The notes: generated by a model not told the origin, from the letters alone. A stretch of 62,690 nucleotides of DNA from Paenibacillus sp. NAIST15-1 (GCF_001894745.1 NZ_BBYF01000027.1:1-62690); one strand, 5' to 3'. Positions 49,389 to 58,088 are shown, counted from the first letter of the stretch. Made by a program: numbers and translations.

Positions 49389-50516
49389 TTAGTTCGATTC
49401 CGGCTTGACTGGGCCAACCACGTATACGGTGTACCCCTTCTTGCGTCCGAATTTGCTGACCGCCTTCTTGCTGTCGAAGTATACATCGATAATTTTCCCC
49501 TTGACCGCGCCACCTGTATCTTCAGCACGTCTGAATCCAATCCCTTCGATATATACCCACCAGCCGAGCGGAATGACCTTCGGATCAACCGCGATAGTAC
49601 GACCTTCTGATACTATTGCGCCAGATGCCGTCTTCGCACCAGCCGATCCCTCAGATTCCGTATACGCCGTCAGTTGAACGTTCTTCAGCACTTTTTTATA
49701 GTTAAAATCTTTGTCGCCACTGGAAACATTGTCAGAATCGTCTTCCTGCGCGTTCACTGACAGAACAGCAACTTCCGGTTCCTTCTTCGTTCCATAGGCT
49801 ATCACTTGATTCACTTGTTTTGTATGAACGGATTTGTCGACCATCTGCGCATATACGAGCTTACCATCCTCGTACGTTTTCTGTACTTTCTGGACAACCA
49901 AGCCTTCTTTTCCATCTTGAACCGTCTTGGTCTTCCCCTTAAGGAGAGTAGCATCTGCCTGCTTCACCACTTGATAAGGAACCTTCACTTTACGCTCTTC
50001 CATCTTCTTGCTGACACGGACGATACGAATATCCATGTTCTTCGAAATAGAGGCACGCTTAGAAGGGAATACCTTATCTTCAGGGTTCACTTGGATTTGC
50101 AGCGAACTCAGTGCATCATGCACCGACTTCTTCGTCGTAAATTGTGTTTCTTTCTTCCCATCCGCTGTAATTTGGATAGGCAAAGCGCGTTCAATAATAA
50201 CTCGATCTCCATCAGCAATTTCTGCATCAAGCGGCTTCGATACTACATCGTATGCCCCAAGCGCTATCGCATGCTCATCCAAAACATTGCGAAGCGTATC
50301 TAGGCGAGTTTCGACTGAACGCTCTTGTCCATCAACGAGCACAGCCACTGTCTTCTTCGTTACATTATACCAAGTCAAGACTGCTATTAATGTGATCACG
50401 ATTGCTACAGCTGCAATAACGGTGATAACACGCACATTTTCATGCTTCCATCGCAATGCGAGTGACATGCTGGATGATCGGGGTTCATGGGTTTCGTTGT
50501 TCACGATCTGTCCCAT
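49389..50516 (-). CDS. yabE: G5 and 3D domain cell-wall protein (YabE-like)
   Basis: Probable secreted peptidoglycan hydrolase related to resuscitation-promoting factors. A single N-terminal transmembrane segment (about 31-51, VITVIAAVAIVITLIAVL) is followed by DUF348 repeats (VLVDGQERSVETRLDTLRNV), a G5 domain (about 175-250) and a C-terminal 3D domain with TASGAIVSEGRTIAVDPKVI and the catalytic DTGGAVKGKIIDVYF. AGGAGG precedes the ATG. It is controlled by an upstream c-di-AMP riboswitch. Confidence 0.92.
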   Translation of the reverse strand: MGQIVNNETHEPRSSSMSLALRWKHENVRVITVIAAVAIVITLIAVLTWYNVTKKTVAVLVDGQERSVETRLDTLRNVLDEHAIALGAYDVVSKPLDAEIADGDRVIIERALPIQITADGKKETQFTTKKSVHDALSSLQIQVNPEDKVFPSKRASISKNMDIRIVRVSKKMEERKVKVPYQVVKQADATLLKGKTKTVQDGKEGLVVQKVQKTYEDGKLVYAQMVDKSVHTKQVNQVIAYGTKKEPEVAVLSVNAQEDDSDNVSSGDKDFNYKKVLKNVQLTAYTESEGSAGAKTASGAIVSEGRTIAVDPKVIPLGWWVYIEGIGFRRAEDTGGAVKGKIIDVYFDSKKAVSKFGRKKGYTVYVVGPVKPESN

Positions 50517-50751
50517 TTCTCGGTCCTCCTTACATAGTCCCGCCGTCGAGTGCTCTGCATGATTCCATCTGACGCGACTATTTCAAGAATGTTTACGAGA
50601 GACTTCACTTGCCATAAACGAGCATGTAATCGTTCAAGACAATGCCGAAATCTCCGTACCAACGTTTCAGTATTGGCTGCTCCCACCTCCTATTTCTTAC
50701 ACCCTATGACGTCTTTATTCTCATTATTCAAAAAAAAGAATGTTTGAGAGT

Positions 50752-50795
50752 AAACAAAAGAAGCCCTTCGTAAGAGGAGACTCTTTCGCGGCTTC
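50752..50795 (-). terminator. c-di-AMP riboswitch terminator (expression platform)
   Basis: GAAGCC pairs with GGCTTC on the minus strand, with an inner AAGAG/CTCTT stem, followed by TTTTGTTT. It lies between the aptamer and yabE, about 240 bp upstream of the start codon. Confidence 0.8.
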
Positions 50796-50849
50796 CGTAA
50801 TAGAAACCCAAACGTCAACAGTGTAGGACGCGAGGAACCCTCTCTCGGT

Positions 50850-51032
50850 ACGCTGACGAGGTTAGCTGTCGGGTTCGGGCTTGAGAGTCGCCCTATCGGA
50901 ACCAACCGGCTCATGGCTCGGTCGTCCCTAATTCACCCCAAGGAATTAATCCGTGTGATTGAACATGTACTCATGTCATGTCGTTCACACTCTGGTTCCC
51001 CCGCTCTCCACTTCATGGAGATTAAGCGATAC
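50850..51032 (-). promoter_or_regulatory. Cyclic di-AMP (ydaO-yuaA) riboswitch
   Basis: The minus strand shows the conserved blocks in order: ATCGCTTAATCTCC, GAGCGGGGGAACCA, TTGGGGTGAATTAGGG, GCCCGAACCCGACAGCTAAC and CTCGTCAGCGT. These are the hallmarks of the ydaO-yuaA class. It often precedes cell-wall hydrolase genes and turns them off when c-di-AMP is high. Here it precedes yabE. Confidence 0.95.
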
Positions 51033-51109
51033 TGAATTAGTTGGAACAATATTGAATTGTGTAATAACATCTGTGAGAAATCATATCGTGTTTGCAATCT
51101 TCTTGTAAA
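51033..51109 (-). promoter_or_regulatory. Promoter of the riboswitch-yabE transcript
   Basis: TTTACA (51104-51109), an 18-bp spacer and TATGAT (51080-51085) on the minus strand, 48 bp upstream of the aptamer. This is a reasonable sigma-A promoter. The remaining 120 bp up to tatD hold nothing else that I recognise. Confidence 0.55.
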
Positions 51110-51231
51110 GACAGTAGCAATTCCGTTTTTCGCGAAAAATGGTTAAAAAAATGTAACTTAATCCGTTTTTCATTATGAAATCCACTTATTTTATGGCCGA
51201 TGTCTTTTTTTCACTTGTTTTTGGCCCGTTT

Positions 51232-51999
51232 TCATGCGATGTCAAAACATGTCATTGCATTTTGAGTCGTCATTCTGCAAAATTCTTCAAATTCCATACC
51301 TTTCAGCTCTGCTGCAACCTCTGCAACAAGACGAACATATGCGGACTCATTGCGCTTGCCTCGGAACGGATGAGGAGTCAAATAGGGGGAATCCGTCTCC
51401 ACAAGCAATCGATCATTCGGAACCTTAACAAGTACTTCTTTCGGCTGTTTTGCATTTTTGAAAGTAACAGGTCCTCCAAATGAAAGGTAGAAGCCCATAT
51501 CCAGGCACATCTTCGCTGTTTCCCAGCTACCTGAGAAGGAGTGCATGATGCCCCCTACTTCGTGAGCCTTCTCCTCGCGCAAGATGCGGATTACATCTTC
51601 GTGCGCTTCACGATTATGAATAATGATCGGCATCTTCAATTCTCGCGCCAACCCAATTTGCTCGCGGAATACACGGTGCTGAACATCCTTCGGAGACGTA
51701 TCCCAGTGATAGTCCAGTCCGATCTCGCCAATCGCCACAACCTTTTCATGCTCCGTTAGCTTGGCGATCCAGTCTATATCCTCCGGCTTCATCGTTATGG
51801 CATCTACCGGATGCCAGCCCACGGCTGCATAGATAAAATCATATTTCTCTGCCAACGCCATCGTCGTCGGGATCGTCTCTCGATTGAACCCGATGTTAAC
51901 CATACGGGTCACCCCTTGTTCAACGGCCCGTGCGATAACCTGATCGCGATCCTCGTTAAAATTGCTGCTGTCTAAATGCGTATGTGTATCAAATAACAC
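51232..51999 (-). CDS. tatD: TatD-family metal-dependent hydrolase
   Basis: Metal-dependent DNase-like TIM-barrel hydrolase. The 255-aa protein has the N-terminal metal site LFDTHTHLDSSNF, AIGEIGLDYHWD, IIHNREAHEDVI, MHSFSGSWE and the C-terminal VETDSPYLTPHPFRGKRNE. The start is GTG. In B. subtilis (yabD) it follows metS; here it follows an HD phosphohydrolase gene by 35 bp. Confidence 0.96.
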   Translation of the reverse strand: MLFDTHTHLDSSNFNEDRDQVIARAVEQGVTRMVNIGFNRETIPTTMALAEKYDFIYAAVGWHPVDAITMKPEDIDWIAKLTEHEKVVAIGEIGLDYHWDTSPKDVQHRVFREQIGLARELKMPIIIHNREAHEDVIRILREEKAHEVGGIMHSFSGSWETAKMCLDMGFYLSFGGPVTFKNAKQPKEVLVKVPNDRLLVETDSPYLTPHPFRGKRNESAYVRLVAEVAAELKGMEFEEFCRMTTQNAMTCFDIA

Positions 52000-52034
52000 G
52001 TTTATGCGCCCCTTTTTCTTTCTTGTAAATCGAT

Positions 52035-53318
52035 CTAATGATTGCGGCGTATAAACATACGCCTTGTATCTTCCGTAAGGTGATTCGAGACTTCCAGAAG
52101 CTTGTCCATTGGGAAATAGATATAGTGTTTTCCACGGCGAATGCCGCTAATGGAACGTACAATATCCGATTTCTTGGACAGCTCTACAATTTGCTGATCC
52201 CGCCCCCATAGCATAATATGTTGCTGTGAACGGGCATCCCCCTTTCGATATACATCATAGGGCTTGTCGAAGGGAGAATCGAACATAAGTTCATAGTTCG
52301 GATCAAGCCCAATCTGCGACCACTCTGCCCGCAATCGTTCCTGTAAATCTTCATCCATCTGTTCGACTTCAATATATTTATATAGTTTACGCTCCATGAA
52401 TCGTTGGCACAAGTCAACGAGACGTTCATCCTTCTCCCTTGTCCACTGCATAAATGCGGTCTGTACAAATGCCTCATCCATTTGGATATATTGTTCCGTC
52501 GTAATCGTTCCTTCAAATAAAGCATCTAGAGGAGAGAGGAAATATTGAAAAGTGTATCCACCCAAATATAATTCTTTGGCTCGTTTGAAAATCAGGCGAA
52601 GTAACATCTCCGAGCTTCGGGTTACCGGATGGAAGTAAACTTGCCAGTACATCTCATATCGAGCTAGCAAGTAATGCTCTACTGCGTGCATGCCGCTCTC
52701 TTTGACTACAATCCGATCCTTAAGCGGTCGCAGCACCCTTAGAATACGATCAATATCGAATGTACCGTAATTAACACCGGTAAAATATGCATCCCGCAGC
52801 AAATAGTCCATACGATCCGCATCAAGGGAGCCGGATACCAAATTCACGACAATCGGCCGCTCATATGTCCTGCGAATCACTGATGCCACCTTGGTTGGGA
52901 GCTGGGGGTCTACTTGTCTCAGCACGCGATTGATATCGGTATCTTCTATTATAATGCGGTATGTCCAATCTTCATGAAACATATCGAAGGCCTCTTCAAT
53001 GGAATGAGAGAACGGTCCATGGCCCACATCATGAAGCAGTGCAGCACATAAGGCAACCAGCCTCTCTTCTTGCGGCCAGTCCTCGTATTGGTTTCGTTCA
53101 AATTGAGAAATAATCCGCCGAGTAATCTCGTATACGCCCAGAGAATGAGAAAAGCGGCTATGCTCTGCCCCATGGAATGTTAAATAGGAAGTTCCTAATT
53201 GGCGAATGCGGCGGAGCCGCTGGAATTCCCTTGTGTTAATCAAATCCCAAATTGTTCGATCTTGAACATGCACATAATTGTGAACCGGATCCTTGAACAC
53301 TTTTTCCTCTAATAACAT
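52035..53318 (-). CDS. HD-domain phosphohydrolase (YwfO/dGTPase-like)
   Basis: A 427-aa HD-superfamily protein. The metal ligands are visible: His in HGAEHSRFSHSLGVYEIT, the HD pair in ALLHDVGHGPFSHSIEEAFD, and a later Asp in GSLDADRMDYLLRDAYFTGV. This is the pattern of dGTPase-like nucleotidohydrolases and YwfO. The substrate is unknown; dNTPs are likely for the family. AAAGGAG precedes the ATG. It diverges from abrB, and its upstream region holds an inverted pair of Spo0A boxes. Confidence 0.88.
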   Translation of the reverse strand: MLLEEKVFKDPVHNYVHVQDRTIWDLINTREFQRLRRIRQLGTSYLTFHGAEHSRFSHSLGVYEITRRIISQFERNQYEDWPQEERLVALCAALLHDVGHGPFSHSIEEAFDMFHEDWTYRIIIEDTDINRVLRQVDPQLPTKVASVIRRTYERPIVVNLVSGSLDADRMDYLLRDAYFTGVNYGTFDIDRILRVLRPLKDRIVVKESGMHAVEHYLLARYEMYWQVYFHPVTRSSEMLLRLIFKRAKELYLGGYTFQYFLSPLDALFEGTITTEQYIQMDEAFVQTAFMQWTREKDERLVDLCQRFMERKLYKYIEVEQMDEDLQERLRAEWSQIGLDPNYELMFDSPFDKPYDVYRKGDARSQQHIMLWGRDQQIVELSKKSDIVRSISGIRRGKHYIYFPMDKLLEVSNHLTEDTRRMFIRRNH

Positions 53319-53344
53319 TGAAAATCACTCCTTTCGATTCGAAC

Positions 53345-53377
53345 CTTTTCGACATAGTCTGCCTTATTGTCGAAAAG
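53345..53377. promoter_or_regulatory. Inverted pair of Spo0A boxes upstream of the HD phosphohydrolase gene
   Basis: CTTTTCGACA (53345-53354) and TGTCGAAAAG (53368-53377) form a perfect 10-bp inverted repeat separated by 13 bp; each arm contains a perfect Spo0A box TGTCGAA. The centre is about 45 bp upstream of the HD gene start. No T run follows, so a terminator is unlikely. Confidence 0.6.
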
Positions 53378-53525
53378 ATTTGGTTTATTCTTGTTTCTGT
53401 TTATTTTTGCATAAAAAATACCATACGAGTGTAAAAGTGTACGCTACGTCGTTAAAAACAGCTTAATATAAGCTAAAAAAAACCTAAAATCCATAAATTA
53501 GCACGCCAAGTATACATTTTTTAGG
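53378..53525. other. AT-rich spacer between the HD gene and abrB
   Basis: About 150 bp without a gene. It contains an inverted repeat AACCTAAAA/TTTTAGGTT (53485-53493 and 53518-53526) with a 24-base loop next to the abrB -35. No firm promoter for the HD gene was identified. Confidence 0.4.
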
Positions 53526-53594
53526 TTGACTAATTTGGGAATGGTTGGTACGATAAGAATCAGCCAAAAAGAATTTTGTCGAAATATGACATTT
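53526..53594 (+). promoter_or_regulatory. abrB promoter with downstream Spo0A boxes
   Basis: TTGACT (53526-53531), 17 bp and TACGAT (53549-53554) form a sigma-A promoter. A perfect Spo0A box TTGTCGAA (53576-53583) and a weaker TGACATT (53587-53593) lie just downstream of the start site, the same arrangement by which Spo0A-P represses abrB in B. subtilis. Confidence 0.8.
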
Positions 53595-53625
53595 CATGCT
53601 AAAGCAAAGAGGAGAGCGTTGAACT

Positions 53626-53880
53626 ATGATGAAGTCCACTGGTATCGTCCGTAAAGTAGATGAACTAGGTCGTGTCGTCATTCCGATCGAGCTTCGCCGC
53701 ACCCTTGGTATCGGTGAAAAGGATGCGCTAGAAATTTACGTTGACGGAGAGCGCATCATGCTTAAGAAATATGAGCCAGCATGCATCTTCTGCGGCAATG
53801 CAGAGAACGTTACATACTTTAAAGGAAAAATTGTTTGTCACGAATGTATATCAGAAATACCACAACCTGTGACAAAATAA
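53626..53880 (+). CDS. abrB: Transition-state regulator AbrB with C-terminal zinc-ribbon-like half
   Basis: DNA-binding repressor of post-exponential genes. Residues 1-50 are near identical to B. subtilis AbrB (KSTGIVRKVDELGRVVIPIE, then RTLGIGEKDALEIYVDGE). The C-terminal third differs: it carries CIFCGNAE and CHEC, a two-CxxC pair expected to bind zinc, where B. subtilis AbrB has a second multimerisation domain. AGAGGAGAG precedes the ATG. It is one of only two accepted plus-strand genes here, read divergently from the HD gene. Confidence 0.95.
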   Translation: MMKSTGIVRKVDELGRVVIPIELRRTLGIGEKDALEIYVDGERIMLKKYEPACIFCGNAENVTYFKGKIVCHECISEIPQPVTK

Positions 53881-53946
53881 AAAAAATAGGTTATAATAGC
53901 TCTAATCACATATGTTAATTCTAACCTTTTTATATCTTCCTTGATG

Positions 53947-53986
53947 CCTCCATGGTTTTGAACCCAACCATGGAGGTCTTTTTTTT
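53947..53986 (+). terminator. abrB terminator
   Basis: CCTCCATGGTT pairs with AACCATGGAGG and is followed by a run of eight T after TC, on the plus strand. Confidence 0.92.
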
Positions 53987-54056
53987 GTTTTACAGCAAGG
54001 GTTTTCCCTCTATATTCTGCATGTTTCGCTTATGATCCATTGTATCCATTCTTGTT

Positions 54057-54959
54057 CTATAACAATGCCTGATAGATATCCCGTTTGGATACACCACGAT
54101 CCTTGGCTGCCAGTTTCATTGCATCCTTGCGTGATACTCCCTGTTCACGTTCATAATGCGCAACATGCTCTTCTTCCGTCAGTTCCTGCCACCATGCTTG
54201 TCCCGCATCTTGAGAAGTTCCATTCTCATCAGCGCCCTCGACGACGATACAACATTCTCCTAATGGAGGATTCTCGCTTACAAAGTCAATGCATTCACCA
54301 ACCGTACCCCGGATGAAGTGTTCGTAACGCTTCGTCAGTTCGCGGGCAATCGTAATCCGGCGGCTGTCTCCGTATGCGGAAGCAAGCCGATCGAGCGTCT
54401 TCGCAATACGATGTGGTGACTCATAGAATAACAGCGTTCCCGCTTCCATTCGGAGTGAGGCAAGCACAGCATCTGCATGCTTCTTCTCCCGCGGAAGGAA
54501 ACCTACGAATGTGAAACGATTCGTTGGCAGGCCAGACGCAATTAAGGCAGATAAAGCCGCATTTGGTCCAGGAATCGGAATAACAGGAATGCCCGCTTCT
54601 ACAGCCAGTTGAACAAGATCTGCACCCGGATCTGATATCGCGGGTAACCCGGCGTCGCTCACAAGGGCGATACGCTTGCCTTCTTCCATGATACGCACAA
54701 GTTCAGGTCCGCTTGCCTGCTTGTTATGCTCATGATAGCTGTACAGCGTCTTCCCTGTAATTTCGAAATGACTCAACAGCTTCCTTGTCTCACGTGTATC
54801 TTCCGCCGCAATAATATCAGCTTCCCGCAGTATGCGTACAGCCCGGAATGTCATATCTTCCAGATTTCCAATCGGCGTCCCTACAAGATATAATGCCCCT
54901 ACATTTTCCTTGTTTTGTTGCTGGTAGCTATATTGTTCCGTCAATTGCATATTACCCAT
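54057..54959 (-). CDS. rsmI: 16S rRNA (cytidine-1402-2'-O)-methyltransferase
   Basis: Tetrapyrrole-methylase-fold enzyme that 2'-O-methylates C1402 of 16S rRNA. The 300-aa protein has LYLVGTPIGNLEDMTFRAVR, AAEDTRETRKLLSHF, LVSDAGLPAISDPG and PIPGPNAALSALIASGLPT. Its start overlaps the end of trmN6 by 8 bp. B. subtilis yabC is in the same place. Confidence 0.96.
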   Translation of the reverse strand: MGNMQLTEQYSYQQQNKENVGALYLVGTPIGNLEDMTFRAVRILREADIIAAEDTRETRKLLSHFEITGKTLYSYHEHNKQASGPELVRIMEEGKRIALVSDAGLPAISDPGADLVQLAVEAGIPVIPIPGPNAALSALIASGLPTNRFTFVGFLPREKKHADAVLASLRMEAGTLLFYESPHRIAKTLDRLASAYGDSRRITIARELTKRYEHFIRGTVGECIDFVSENPPLGECCIVVEGADENGTSQDAGQAWWQELTEEEHVAHYEREQGVSRKDAMKLAAKDRGVSKRDIYQALL

Positions 54960-55725
54960 CCTTCAGCTGCGAGGCTTTCCCATAATAGATATCCATTAAT
55001 TCCTCACGATATTCATTTCCATCATTATATACGATAAGCGGCGGCAATAGCCGTACATCCGGCTTGCCGTCTCGCGCGGCCTCAATCAGTACCATATTGG
55101 CCTCCACTTCCTCGCGTGGATGAACGAAGCGAATGCGCTTCGGCTCCAATCGATATGTCCGCATAAGCGCTATGATATCCGTTAATCGGGTAGGACGGTG
55201 AACCATGGCAAGCTTCCCGCCCGTTCGTAGCAGCTTAGCACTCGTGCGAATCACATCCTCCAATGTGCAGGCGACCTCACTGCGAGCTAGCGCATAATGC
55301 TCGTTCTCTTTCACATCACCCGCCGTCAACGGCATATAGGGAGGATTTACTGTAATCATTTCGTAAAAGGGACGCTCTGCATCTGGTGTAAATGCCTTCA
55401 AATCCCCTTCGATAATGCGTATTCGCTCTTCCAAGCCATTTAGCCGAACGCTGCGGCTGGCCATATCCGCAAGTCTTGGCTGTATTTCCAATCCATCGAT
55501 TTGCGCATTAGTCCGTGTGGACAGCAGCAGTGGGATTACCCCATTGCCTGTACACAGATCCATAATCCGGCCACGCGTTGGCACGGAAGCGAATCGAGCC
55601 AGCAGGACAGCATCCATGGAGAAGCTGAACACCTCTGAGCTCTGTATGATTCGTAATTGATGAGTGAGCAAATCGTCGAGCCTCTCAGATGGATACAGCC
55701 CGATCACATCGTTTCTATTCTCCAT
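54952..55725 (-). CDS. trmN6: tRNA1(Val) adenine-37-N6-methyltransferase family protein (YabB-like)
   Basis: SAM-dependent N6-adenine methyltransferase. Motifs: IMDLCTGNGVIPLLLS (SAM site), the catalytic VNPPYMPL, and IDGLEIQPRLADMASRSV. The 257-aa protein fits the TrmN6/YabB family; the exact tRNA target in this organism is inferred. The GIY-YIG gene yazA found between yabB and yabC in B. subtilis is absent here. Confidence 0.88.
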   Translation of the reverse strand: MENRNDVIGLYPSERLDDLLTHQLRIIQSSEVFSFSMDAVLLARFASVPTRGRIMDLCTGNGVIPLLLSTRTNAQIDGLEIQPRLADMASRSVRLNGLEERIRIIEGDLKAFTPDAERPFYEMITVNPPYMPLTAGDVKENEHYALARSEVACTLEDVIRTSAKLLRTGGKLAMVHRPTRLTDIIALMRTYRLEPKRIRFVHPREEVEANMVLIEAARDGKPDVRLLPPLIVYNDGNEYREELMDIYYGKASQLKDG

Positions 55726-55835
55726 AACGCCCCTGCCTTTATCATCTTCATTTAAGTACTACTTACACCTATATCTTTAACGTTTCATAAGGGACTTCCT
55801 CATCAGCTATGCTGTAAATTGCCCCTAATATGATG

Positions 55836-55884
55836 AAAAGCCGTAGGTGGGGAACCCTCTTATCGGTTCCCACTGACCTACGGC
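55836..55884 (-). terminator. yabA terminator
   Basis: A long stem on the minus strand: GCCGTAGGT with ACCTACGGC, and TGGGAACC with GGTTCCCCA inside, followed by TTTT. It begins a few bases after the yabA stop. Confidence 0.9.
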
Positions 55885-55889
55885 CGCGG

Positions 55890-56273
55890 TTATTTATTGA
55901 GGAAGGACAGACAGAACAAACAGTCACCTTCCGTCCGCAAATGTCCATAATACACGTTGCAAATGTGAAACCCTTCATGATACAGCCGCGCCAAATTATC
56001 ATACCCTTCGCCAACCACGTTCTCTTTGGAATCTCCATTTGGATCAGGATTTACTGCGGGTGCCGAGTCTCCCTTCACCTCAGGTTCAACTTCCAAGTGC
56101 TCGTGATGCTCGTGGTGCAGTACTTTGCGCAGCTGCTGATTCTCCATCCACAAGCGTTGATTCTCTTCCAGCAGCTCTTTGACGACGAGTTTCAGCGCAC
56201 CAAGCTCTTGATGAAGGTCTCCCATATGCGTTTCCAATTCATGAATCTGCGCAAAAATGTCTTTCTTCTCCAA
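55890..56273 (-). CDS. yabA: Replication initiation control protein YabA
   Basis: Negative regulator of DnaA-dependent initiation that binds DnaA and DnaN. The 127-aa protein has an N-terminal leucine-rich coiled coil ([20 protein letters not shown]), a variable linker, and a C-terminal zinc-binding part with HICNVYYG and CLFCLSFL. The start is probably TTG. It is downstream of holB and ricT as in B. subtilis. Confidence 0.95.
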   Translation of the reverse strand: MEKKDIFAQIHELETHMGDLHQELGALKLVVKELLEENQRLWMENQQLRKVLHHEHHEHLEVEPEVKGDSAPAVNPDPNGDSKENVVGEGYDNLARLYHEGFHICNVYYGHLRTEGDCLFCLSFLNK

Positions 56274-56306
56274 GTTCCCACCCCAGAGCGTGAAAATGTC
56301 CGCTAT

Positions 56307-57107
56307 TTATTTTACGACAACGTCGTCGAAAGCAAAATCTTTCACCTTGCCGATATCCGCTAATTGGACGTGCACTTTACGTTCACCGGCATTAATACCG
56401 ACGACCTTGCCCTCTCCTATCGAGGTAACAACCCACTTGCCGACTGTAGGAAGCTCTTCTTTCACGCTTTCATAATTGTCATGCTCGTATTTCAGGCAGC
56501 ACATCAAGCGACCGCACAAACCGGATATTTTCGTAGGATTCAGCGATAAGTTCTGGTCTTTTGCCATTTTAATAGATACCGGTTCAAAATCACCTAACCA
56601 TGAGGAACAGCATAACACGCGCCCGCAAGGCCCAATGCCGCCAAGCATCTTCGCCTCGTCCCGTACACCAATCTGCCGGAGCTCAATCCGTGTCCGGAAT
56701 ACGCTGGCCAAGTCTTTCACCAGCTCGCGGAAGTCCACGCGTCCTTCTGCCGTAAAGTAAAAGATGATTTTGTTCCGATCAAACGTATATTCAACATCTA
56801 CAAGTTTCATCTTTAATTGATGCGCCTTAATCTTGTCCATACAGGTTGCGAACGCATCCTTCGCAGCTTGCCGATTCGCATCCACCAATGTAGCGTCCGC
56901 TTCATTAGCGATGCGAATGACTTTCTTCAAGGGAAGCACCACATCGTTCTCACCGACGGTCTTCGGACCAATCACGACTTTGCCGTACTCAATGCCGCGC
57001 GCCGTTTCGACGATCACATGCTGGTCCCTCTGGACCGGCCATTCGACCGGGTCGAAATAGTATATTTTGCCCGCTCTCTTAAAACGGACGCCGACTACAT
57101 TATACAA
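56307..57107 (-). CDS. ricT: PSP1-domain protein RicT (YaaT)
   Basis: Part of the Y-complex (RicA/RicF/RicT), which affects RNase Y-dependent mRNA maturation and phosphorelay activity during sporulation. The 266-aa protein has the PSP1 domain with many cysteines: GGIGPCGRVLCCSSWLGDF and KISGLCGRLMCCLKYEHDNY, the cluster-binding segment in known RicT proteins. The start is TTG, immediately after the holB stop. Confidence 0.95.
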   Translation of the reverse strand: MYNVVGVRFKRAGKIYYFDPVEWPVQRDQHVIVETARGIEYGKVVIGPKTVGENDVVLPLKKVIRIANEADATLVDANRQAAKDAFATCMDKIKAHQLKMKLVDVEYTFDRNKIIFYFTAEGRVDFRELVKDLASVFRTRIELRQIGVRDEAKMLGGIGPCGRVLCCSSWLGDFEPVSIKMAKDQNLSLNPTKISGLCGRLMCCLKYEHDNYESVKEELPTVGKWVVTSIGEGKVVGINAGERKVHVQLADIGKVKDFAFDDVVVK

Positions 57108-58088
57108 TCAAGTACCTCCTTGGATTCCAACCAGAAACTGCTCGCAAGCAAGTTGCGGGCTTACATTGGCGCGCACCCGCTTCTGCGCCTCCGTCGCCGC
57201 ATCCATGCACCGAATCCATCCTTCAGCCGACTTCGTCCAGGCCAGCTTGCTGATTGTATCAAGCTGATCGATAAAGACGAGACTCTCCTGCCGGTTGTAT
57301 TGGTAATTCAACATATCTCGAAACCAGAGATGGAACAAACGGAACAACATGTCCGTATGTTCAGCAAGCTCGGTCTTAAACAACTTCTGCTGTGCGGTTA
57401 GAAGTGCGGAAGGAAGTCTTGCTTCGCACTCCTTTCCTAATTGTAACATTACGTTTCTCACTTCTGCAAACCAATTCTGTCCACATAGCTCAAGTCCAGC
57501 TTCTAGGCCGTTTACAAGATAGACAGCTGCACGAGCTAATATAGCAGGACTACCCTCTGCTACTAACGTTTGACAGATAAGGTTCGGATCCTGCGGTGTA
57601 AATGGCACCATCTGTGAACGGGATTGAATGGTTGGCAGCATCGCTTGTCCATTCTCTGTAATCAGAATAGCCACTGCAGGACTTGTTGGCTCCTCCAAAA
57701 ATTTAAGCAGGCTGTTGGCCGCTTGCACGGTCATCTTCTCCGCCTGCTCCATAATGTACACTTTCCGGCCTGTAGCTTGGGTTCGGTAGGAAAATTCGCG
57801 CTGCAGCTCGCGAATTTGATCGATCTTAATCGACTGTCCCTCTGGTAGAATAATATGCACATCAGGATGGTTGCCGTGCTCAATTTTCCGACAAGAAAGA
57901 CATTCCCCACAAGCATCATCTGTCATGCGTTCACAGAATAACGCCTTGGTGAAGGTTAGCGCAGCAGCCATCCGGCCCGTGCCCTTCGGTCCACTGAATA
58001 AGTAGGCATGGGATACCTTGTCTGTGCGCAGACCATTTTGCAATATTTTCTTAGCTCGATCCTGTCCGAGAATTTGTTCAAACGACAT
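57108..58088 (-). CDS. holB: DNA polymerase III subunit delta'
   Basis: Clamp-loader subunit. The 326-aa AAA+ protein shows the P-loop-like LFSGPKGTGRMAAALTF, a zinc module with CGECLSC (about 61-67), and the sensor-region TSPAVAILITENG and LPTIQSRSQMVPF. The ATG follows a modest site. It lies between yaaR and ricT, the conserved order. Confidence 0.95.
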   Translation of the reverse strand: MSFEQILGQDRAKKILQNGLRTDKVSHAYLFSGPKGTGRMAAALTFTKALFCERMTDDACGECLSCRKIEHGNHPDVHIILPEGQSIKIDQIRELQREFSYRTQATGRKVYIMEQAEKMTVQAANSLLKFLEEPTSPAVAILITENGQAMLPTIQSRSQMVPFTPQDPNLICQTLVAEGSPAILARAAVYLVNGLEAGLELCGQNWFAEVRNVMLQLGKECEARLPSALLTAQQKLFKTELAEHTDMLFRLFHLWFRDMLNYQYNRQESLVFIDQLDTISKLAWTKSAEGWIRCMDAATEAQKRVRANVSPQLACEQFLVGIQGGT

